In this document: one piece after another, positions 57,666 through 64,000 of the stretch
Numbering within the stretch: the stretch's first letter is position 1
How the letters are laid out: each line of letters opens with the position of its first letter
Source of the DNA: Pleurodeles waltl
Lineage: Eukaryota > Chordata > Amphibia > Caudata > Salamandridae
Reading direction: 5' to 3'
Assembly: GCF_031143425.1 (NCBI RefSeq)
Contig: NC_090446.1
Coordinates: 655,423,717-655,487,716 of the forward strand
DNA length: 64,000 nucleotides
Notes under the pieces: model-generated
The model's input: the letters and a program-made list of their open reading frames with translations, nothing else
Told to the model about the DNA's origin: nothing
Database searches by the model: none
Program-made: the position numbers and the translations under genes

Positions 57666-60514
57666 TGAAGGAAAGTGCCATCTTGCCTGGCATGTTACCC
57701 CCATATTCCACTGTATATATGTTGTTTTAGTGTATGTGTCACTGGGACCCTGCCAGCCAGGGTCCCAGTGCTCGTAAGTGTGCCCTGTATGTGTTCCCTG
57801 TGTGATGACTAACTGTGTCACTGAGGCTCTGCTAACCAGAACCCCAGTGGTTATGCTCTCTCTCCTTTCCAAATTGTCACTAACAGGCTAGTGACCAATT
57901 TCACCAATTCACATTGGCATACTGGAACACCCTTATAATTCCCTAGTACCTGGTACTGAGGTACCCAGGGTATTGGGGTTCCAGGAGATCCCTATGGGCT
58001 GCAGCATTTCTTTTGCCACCCATAGGGTGATCTGACAATTCTTACACAGGCCTGCCAGTGCAGCCTGAGTGAAATAACGTCCACGTTATTTCACAGCCAT
58101 TTACCACTGCACTTAAGTAACTTATAAGTCACCTATATGTCTAACCTTCACCTGGTGAAGGTTGGGTGCAAAGTTACTTAGTGTGTGGGCACCCTGGCAC
58201 TAGCCAAGGTGCCCCCACATCGTTGAGGGCAAATTCCCCAGACTTTGTGAATGCGGGGACACCATTACCCGCATGCACTGTACATAGGTCTCTACCTATG
58301 TACAGCGTCACAATGGTAACTCCGAACATGGCCATGTAATAGGTCTAGGGTCTCTAGCACAGAACCGGGGTACTGCCGAACTGCCTTTCCCGGGGTTTCA
58401 CTGCAGCTGCTGCTGCTGCCAACCCCTCAGACAGGTTTCTGCACTCCTGGGGTCCAGCCAGGCCTGGCCCAGGAAGGCAGAACAAAGGACTTCCTCAGAG
58501 AGAGGGTGTTACACCCTCGACTGCATAAGCCAGTCTACACCGGTTCAGGGATCCCCCAGCTCTGCTCTGGCATGAAACTGGACAAAGGAAAGGGGAGTGA
58601 CCACTCCCCTGACCTGCACCTCCCAGGGGAGGTGCCCAGAGCTCCTCCAGCGTGCCTCAGACCTCTGTCATCTTGGATTTAGAGGTGTGCTGGCACACTG
58701 GACTGCTCTGAGTGGCCAGGGCCAGCAGGTGACGTCAGAGACTCCTTCTGACAGGCTCTTACCTTTCTTACTAGCCTATTCTCCTTCCTTGGTAGCCAAA
58801 CCTCTTTTTCTGGCTATTTAGGCTCTCTGCTTTGGGGAATTCTTCGGATACCGAATGCAAGAGCTCACCAGAGTTCCTCTGCACTTCTCTCTTCACCTTC
58901 TGCCACCGGATCGACCGCTGACTGCTCAGGACGCCTGCAAAACCGCAACAAAGTAGCAAAGATGACTACTGCAACCTTGCATCGCTTCATCCTGCCGGCT
59001 TTCTCGTCTGTTTCCTGGTGGTGCATGCTCTGGGGGTAGCCTGCCTCCTTCTTGCACCAGGAGCTCTGAAGAAATCTCCAGTGGGTTGATGGAATCTTCC
59101 CCCTGCAACCGCAGGCAACAAAAGACTGCATCACTGGTCCTCTGGGTCCCCTCTCAGCATGACGAGCGTGGTCCCTGGAACTCAGCAACTCTGTCCAAGT
59201 GACTCCCACAGTCCAGTGACTCTTCAGTCCAAGTTTGGTGGAGGTAAGTCCTTGCCTCCCCACGCTAGACTGCATTGCTGGATACTGCGTGATTTGCAGC
59301 TGCTCCGGCTCCTGTGCACTCTTACAGGATTTCCTTCATGCACAGCCAAGCCTGGGTCCCCGACATTCTAACCTGCAGTGCACAACCTTCTGAGTTGTCC
59401 TCCGGCTTCGTGGGACTCCCTTTTCTGACTTCGGGTGGACTCCAGTTAACTCCTCTTCCAAGTGCCTCTTCCGGCACTTCTGCGGGTGCTGCCTGCTTCT
59501 GTGAGGGCTCCCTGACTAGCTGGGCACCCCCTCTGTCTCCTCATCCAAGTGGCGACATCCTGGTCCCTCCTGGGCCACAGGAGCATCCAAAAACCCTAAC
59601 CGTGACCCTTGCAGCTGGCAAGGCTTGTTTGTGGTCTTTCTGCGTGGAAACACCTTTGCAAGCTTCTTCACGACGTGGGACATCTATCCTCCAAAGGGGA
59701 AGTTGCTAGTCCTCTTCGTTCTTACAGAACACCAAGCTTCCTCCACCCAGTGGCAGCTTCCTTGCACCCTCAGCTGGCTTTTCCTGGGCATCTGCCCTCT
59801 CTCGACATTGTCGCGACTCTTTGACTTGGTCCCCTTGTTTCACAGTTACTCAGGTCCGGAAATCCACTGTTGTTGCTTTGCTGGTGTTGGTCTTCCTTGC
59901 AGAATCCCCCTATCACGACTTCTGTGATCTCTGGGGGTTGTAGGTGCACTTTACACCTACCTTTCAGGGTCTTGGGGTGGGCTATTTTTCTAACCCTCAC
60001 TGTTTTCTTACAGTCCCAGCAACCCTCTACAAGCTCACATAGGTTTGGGGTCCATTCGTGGTTCACATTCCACTTTTGGAGTATATGGTTTGTGTTGCCC
60101 CTATACCTATGTGCTCCTATTGCAATCTACTGTAACTTTACATTGATTGCATTACTTCCTTTTGCTATTACTGCATATTTTTGGTATTGTGTACATATAT
60201 CTTGTGTATATTTGGCATCCTCATACTGAGGGTACTCCCTGAGATACTTTTGGCATATTGTCATAAAAATAAAGTACCTTTATTTTTAGTATATCTGTCT
60301 ATTGTGTTTTCTTATGATATTGTGCATATGACACCAGTGGTATAGTAGGAGCTTTGCTTGTCTCCTAGATCAGCCTAAGCTGCTCTGCTATAGGTACCTT
60401 CTATCAGCCTAAGCTGCTAGAAACACCTCTTCTACACTAATAAGGGATAACTGGACCTGGTACAGAGTGTAAGTACCCCTTGGTACCCACTACAAGCCAG
60501 GCCAGCCTCCTACA
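57666..60514 (+). mobile_element. 2849-bp TG...CA element with GACGC target duplication, no coding
   Basis: Starts TGAAGG and ends CCTCCTACA, with GACGC repeated directly outside (57661-57665, 60515-60519). TG...CA ends plus a 5-bp duplication are what LTR retrotransposon integration leaves, so this may be a very long solo LTR or a non-autonomous LTR-type element. An AATAAA signal at 60268-60273 sits in a self-complementary stretch shared with the truncated copy at 17920-19216. No reading frame is conserved between the two copies, and I see no gag or pol and no internal pair of long direct repeats. Confidence 0.8.
60268..60273 (+). terminator. AATAAA signal of the TG...CA element
   Basis: Lies within AAAAATAAAGTACCTTTATT, which folds on itself. 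The same context is found in the copy at 17920-19216. Confidence 0.5.
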
Positions 60515-60849
60515 GACGCTAACTCTGCAAAGAACCGGAGGCCCATTCAGGTGTTAAAAATGCCGATATAAATGCTGCAAAGAAATCCCTTAGATTTCTT
60601 TGCACCATTTTTTCACCCCCCCAGAGCCGGAATGCCCCCTTGTATACATTATGCCTGGCGCAGGAATAATGTGGAGCAAGGGGTTACACAGTGGCGCAAT
60701 GCAAGCACTGCGTCACTTTGTTAAAATGACGCTGTGTTTTTGGCATTCCAACGCCACATTACAGACAAATAAATGATGCTAGAATGGCGGTAGGCCCTCT
60801 TAAATCTGGACCTAAATGTTTAAACTTTTCCAAATGGGTGTGGTGATTC

Positions 60850-62565
60850 ATGATCACACGTATGATTAACGAGGCAAAATCTAACGCTTGGATCACTTCT
60901 AAGGAAGCTGATTTTCTGACTACCAGTCACCCCCGGATACCTTACTTCTATTGCTTACCTAAAATCCATAAAGGGATCTTACCCCCACCTGGTCGCCCTA
61001 TAGTATCAGGCATTGGCTCACTTCTGGAACCACTCTCCACTTTTTGTGACACATTCTTGCAACCTTTAGTTAAGAGTTCAAGCACCTATCTGAGGGACAC
61101 CAAAGATGTCCTCAATCTCATAGAGACTATCAATTTATCTACACGGGTCGAGGTTTTGATTACTTTAGACGTTGAATCTCTATACACAAACATCCCTCAG
61201 GCAGCAACTCTGCAAGTGGTCGAGTCCGCTCTTCTCCATCAATCTTGGACTTCCCCGACCCCGGTACACTTTATAATGCACTGTGCTGACCTGGCTATGA
61301 CACAAAACTTCTTCCAATTCGAAGACTCACTCTATCATCAGATAAGAGGTACATCTATGGGTAGCACTTTCGCTCCTAGCCTGGCATGTCTATACATGTT
61401 TCAGTTTGAAAAACTCTTCATTTTACCATCTACTAATCCCTTTTATGACAACATCAAGTTATGGCGTCGTTACATAGACGACATTTTGATTATCTGGCAA
61501 GGACCCCTACAGGCAGTTGACCCATTTATCAACTGGATCAACACTTTAGATTCTTTTCTAAAGTTCACAGCTCATGTCTCCAGCACACAAGTGTCGTTCC
61601 TCGATTTAAGAATTCAAATTGTGGAAGGTAAATTGGTCACCGATACCTTTAACAAAATTACAGATCGGAATAGCCTGTTACTTTATGAGAGCCATCATCC
61701 GAGAGCTTTACGTGACAACCTACCTTTTGGCCAGTTTTTGAGACTACGCCGGAATTGCTCTACGATAGAAGCGTTTGAACGACAAGCAGATGAATTAAAA
61801 ACTAAATTACAGGAACGACACTATCCTATTAAGGTCATTAAGCCGGCCTATAAAAGAGCCCGCAACAACCACTGTGATGCTTTATTGGCACCTGCTACAC
61901 GGAACGACCTAACACGACTGACCTGTGTATCTACTTATACCCCGCAGTCCAACACCCTTAAAAAACTTATTAATAAACGGTGGACCATTTTACAGAGCGG
62001 AGGGGTCCCTCTGGATAAACCATTGTTTTCTTTCAAAAGATCTCCGAATATCAGAGACATGGTGATCCATACACGACCATTTGTATACGATAAACCACAT
62101 GAGCAGTCCACTCTGTGGAATTTACCTCCTGTCTCCGGACATTATCCATGTGGTTCTTGCAATGTTTGTCCCTTAACTAAAAAGGTAGACATTCTAAATT
62201 TGAAACATGTAGGTTCATGGCGATTGACCCAACATACGAATTGTAATACCCGGAACTGCATTTACTTGATAACCTGTCCATGTGATCTACAATACGTAGG
62301 TATGACGACTAGACCTGTCAAACTACGTATTAACGAACACCGTAGCAACATTAGATGCTCGAGAATCACTACAAAACTGAGCATACACTTTTTAGAAGCG
62401 AATCACGGTCCTAATGACCTTTGGTGGGTTGTTCTACAAGTACCCAGACGTAACGATGGAGATCCCAGATTTCTATTGAGGACTGAACAACGCTGGATTT
62501 ACAAATTAAAAACAGCTGACACAGGTCTAAATGACGAGATCCCATGGTGCACCCTTTCATCGTAA
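60850..62565 (+). CDS. Penelope-like element reverse transcriptase with GIY-YIG endonuclease, 571 codons, 5'-truncated
   Basis: An uninterrupted frame from 60850 to 62565. RT motifs: FYCLPKIHKG (residues about 37-46), LDVESLYTNIP with catalytic D107, GTSMGSTFAPSLACLYM from 167, and RYIDDILIIW with D210 and D211. A Cys cluster CGSCNVCP begins at 434, and the GIY-YIG domain follows: CIYLITCPCDLQYVGMTTR (470-488), then KLRINEHR with R493 and H497, and E546 in RTEQRW. This layout (RT, Cys cluster, C-terminal GIY-YIG) is that of Penelope-like elements such as the Neptune group. These copy their RNA at a break made by the endonuclease. About 200-250 N-terminal residues are missing: a TGA lies two codons before the first ATG and unrelated sequence begins by 60815. 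The ATG is thus only the first internal Met, but the rest is undamaged, which suggests a recent insertion. Confidence 0.9.
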   Translation: MITRMINEAKSNAWITSKEADFLTTSHPRIPYFYCLPKIHKGILPPPGRPIVSGIGSLLEPLSTFCDTFLQPLVKSSSTYLRDTKDVLNLIETINLSTRVEVLITLDVESLYTNIPQAATLQVVESALLHQSWTSPTPVHFIMHCADLAMTQNFFQFEDSLYHQIRGTSMGSTFAPSLACLYMFQFEKLFILPSTNPFYDNIKLWRRYIDDILIIWQGPLQAVDPFINWINTLDSFLKFTAHVSSTQVSFLDLRIQIVEGKLVTDTFNKITDRNSLLLYESHHPRALRDNLPFGQFLRLRRNCSTIEAFERQADELKTKLQERHYPIKVIKPAYKRARNNHCDALLAPATRNDLTRLTCVSTYTPQSNTLKKLINKRWTILQSGGVPLDKPLFSFKRSPNIRDMVIHTRPFVYDKPHEQSTLWNLPPVSGHYPCGSCNVCPLTKKVDILNLKHVGSWRLTQHTNCNTRNCIYLITCPCDLQYVGMTTRPVKLRINEHRSNIRCSRITTKLSIHFLEANHGPNDLWWVVLQVPRRNDGDPRFLLRTEQRWIYKLKTADTGLNDEIPWCTLSS

Positions 62566-64000
62566 CTGCCTTATGACGGATACTGATGTTCGGTATAGAA
62601 TTTCAGTTCTGTACATGTTCTTTCTGAACTGACCTGTTATTTAAGAGACAACTTTAGGAGGTTCTACTAATGGGATAGTTAAATTTCTGTTTTTGAGAGA
62701 TCGTTTACCATTTGATATGACGTACAGTTTTGTTCCCATGACCTGTCCGTCTCTCTAGCTCATAACTGTTTGCCAGTGTCTCAGTAATTCAGATCCAAAC
62801 AATATGGTATCATTTCTAGTAGGGTACATTTTTTAGAACCTTATTTAGTACTGTCAAAATAATCTTTAGATACTCGATTCGGTACTATTTACTAATGGGT
62901 TCCAGAACAATTATCAATAAGAGCTAGTTGTTACCTCTAGACCGAATACAACAATTTTATGGTCTGAGCCAGAAATGTTTTTGTGTTTTTTTGAGTCGAG
63001 TGAAATAGACTCCACTCTAGATCGCAGCTCGAGACGTCAACTGTGAACATTTTAAAACCACTCCAATATGGCGGCCGCCATCTTTCATGAGACTTGCTCA
63101 TATGATTGTATGTCCTTCTTCAGTGTCGGTCGTGAGAGACACTGCCGAGTAAACTAACGAAGCCTTAAAACACACCGGCTTCACGTTACTCCTGTCTTCG
63201 AGGACGCGCCCCAGGGTAGGTGCAGTGCTGACCAGCGACCATTCCCAAGTAAGTCAGTGGCGAAGAGGCAGTTGCAGCGGTTTCCGCTTGACTGTTTTCT
63301 TTTTTTCTTTTCTTTTTTTCTTTTTTTCTTTTTTACTCACCCGCGAATTCGCGAACAAGCGGTCTCGCTTAAAATATATGGCTAATTCCTTTTTTACTCA
63401 CACAAACACGCGAGACAGCATATTCTACGATTCGCTTAGCGGTAAAATAAGATTGACATTGCACTCTCACTCCCCGGGCATTGGACATTTGAGATAGACG
63501 GGACTTTTCTGTCTATGGCTGGATACTTGCATGTCGACTATCTGTTTTTAAAGACAAGTGTGGGCCATGAGCTCACTTGTAGTTCAAGGTTGGGGTAATG
63601 TACCGAATTCCACCTTCATACTACAATTTTTACAAAGTGGTTTTGGACTATGTGACAAGATTAAATGTATGATCAGATCTGTTTAATAATACTTTTGACT
63701 TAACTGGTCCCTTGTCTATACGTTGTACCCTTCTTTTACTTACCTTTGATAGAGCGGTTCCGTCTCTGGTCGGGATTTTAGCGTCCTCATGAGGCCCTTT
63801 CTCAAAATGGGATGGTAAGCCCCTCTTTTCCATGCTGAATGAATTTGATCACGTTTTTTGAGCGATAATGGATTCATTGAATTCTTATTGTATTGATACT
63901 GGGCTTTTTGACTCACCTGTATATATCAATGCATATTTTGCTGTCCTCTATGTCTGTCTGTGTGTCTCTTTTTATTTCAGGGCGACCTAATAGACGACTG
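62566..64000 (+). other. Penelope-like element 3' region, possibly running into a second copy
   Basis: Unique-looking sequence directly after the RT stop. It has small hairpins (CAGTGTC/GACACTG at 63121-63142; GAAGCC/GGCTTC at about 63161-63183), a (CTTTT)n tract at 63297-63336, and a donor-like AAGTAAGT at 63247 with a polypyrimidine-AG acceptor at 63970-63980. Penelope-like elements often lie in partial tandem, with a truncated copy followed by the leader of another, and their leaders may contain an intron. So the window may stop just before the start of a fuller copy. This is inference only; no coding sequence beyond 62565 is recognised. Confidence 0.35.
63297..63336. repeat. (CTTTT)n-like pyrimidine tract
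   Basis: Runs of T broken by single C residues. Confidence 0.9.

Larger units (their letters stand above)
57470..60812. mobile_element. 489-bp MITE (TIR GGGGCAGATTTA) split by a 2.85-kb insertion
   Basis: The left end is GGGGCAGATTTATTAAAAG and the right end, inverted, GGTCCAGATTTAAGAGGGCC. TAA flanks both sides (57467-57469, 60813-60815). Taking out 57666-60514 and one GACGC restores a continuous element of 489 bp. It is related to 14636-15154 by its ends and by a shared motif set (GCATAATGT, GGCGCA, CCATTTTTT). Confidence 0.85.

Noticed and set aside
63770..63800. Hammerhead ribozyme as found in some Penelope-like elements
   Set aside because: Only a partial CTCATGAGG core is present (consensus CTGATGA); no matching GAAA and stems at the right spacing.

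Overview
This window looks like intergenic DNA from a very large, repeat-bloated vertebrate genome. I found no host gene, tRNA, rRNA or CRISPR array. What is present is a stack of transposable elements at different stages of decay: PIF/Harbinger DNA transposons and related non-autonomous elements, a Penelope-like element, L2/CR1-type and L1-type LINEs, a Ty3/Gypsy relic, a hAT-type element and long TG...CA elements without genes. Heavy Harbinger expansion together with Penelope, L2 and Gypsy elements fits a salamander, most likely a newt. I know that Harbinger expansion is reported for the Iberian ribbed newt Pleurodeles waltl, but the species call is inference.

Layout. 1-4240: right part of a Harbinger element (copy 1) with a spliced Myb/SANT-like accessory gene on +, two minisatellites, and the antisense first exon of its transposase. 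4241-14250: non-coding repeats, two near-perfect palindromic MITEs (4465-4644 and 9960-10130) and 91-bp and 61-bp tandem arrays. 14250-15300: a HARBI1-like transposase relic split by a MITE with TTA target duplication. 16695-21122: further elements, including a 578-bp element built almost wholly of consecutive hairpins. 22380-24190: a decayed Gypsy pol (protease, RT, integrase). 27636-30425: a long TTAA-bordered repeat. 31600-45939: one long non-coding repeat broken by an 8.6-kb composite Harbinger insertion (31868-40440, TAA on both sides) and by an L2-like LINE (about 41940-45195). 47450-48020: L1 relic. 50452-52754: hAT-type element with another element inside it. 53820-56090: third, older Harbinger relic. 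57470-60812: MITE (TAA duplication) holding a 2849-bp TG...CA element (5-bp GACGC duplication). 60850-62565: intact 571-codon Penelope RT/GIY-YIG reading frame, truncated at its 5' end, followed by its 3' region to the window end.

The most informative unit is the Harbinger family. Two copies can be compared directly. The transposase has a tiny first exon, a first intron of about 3.5 kb, and two further exons carrying the DDE residues. An accessory Myb/SANT-like gene lies antisense inside that first intron, and a second Myb/SANT-like gene lies at the far end. All genes in copy 2 are broken. The smaller elements share G-rich ends, 3-bp target duplications where these can be read, and an interior of back-to-back hairpins, so they may be mobilised by Harbinger-type transposases.
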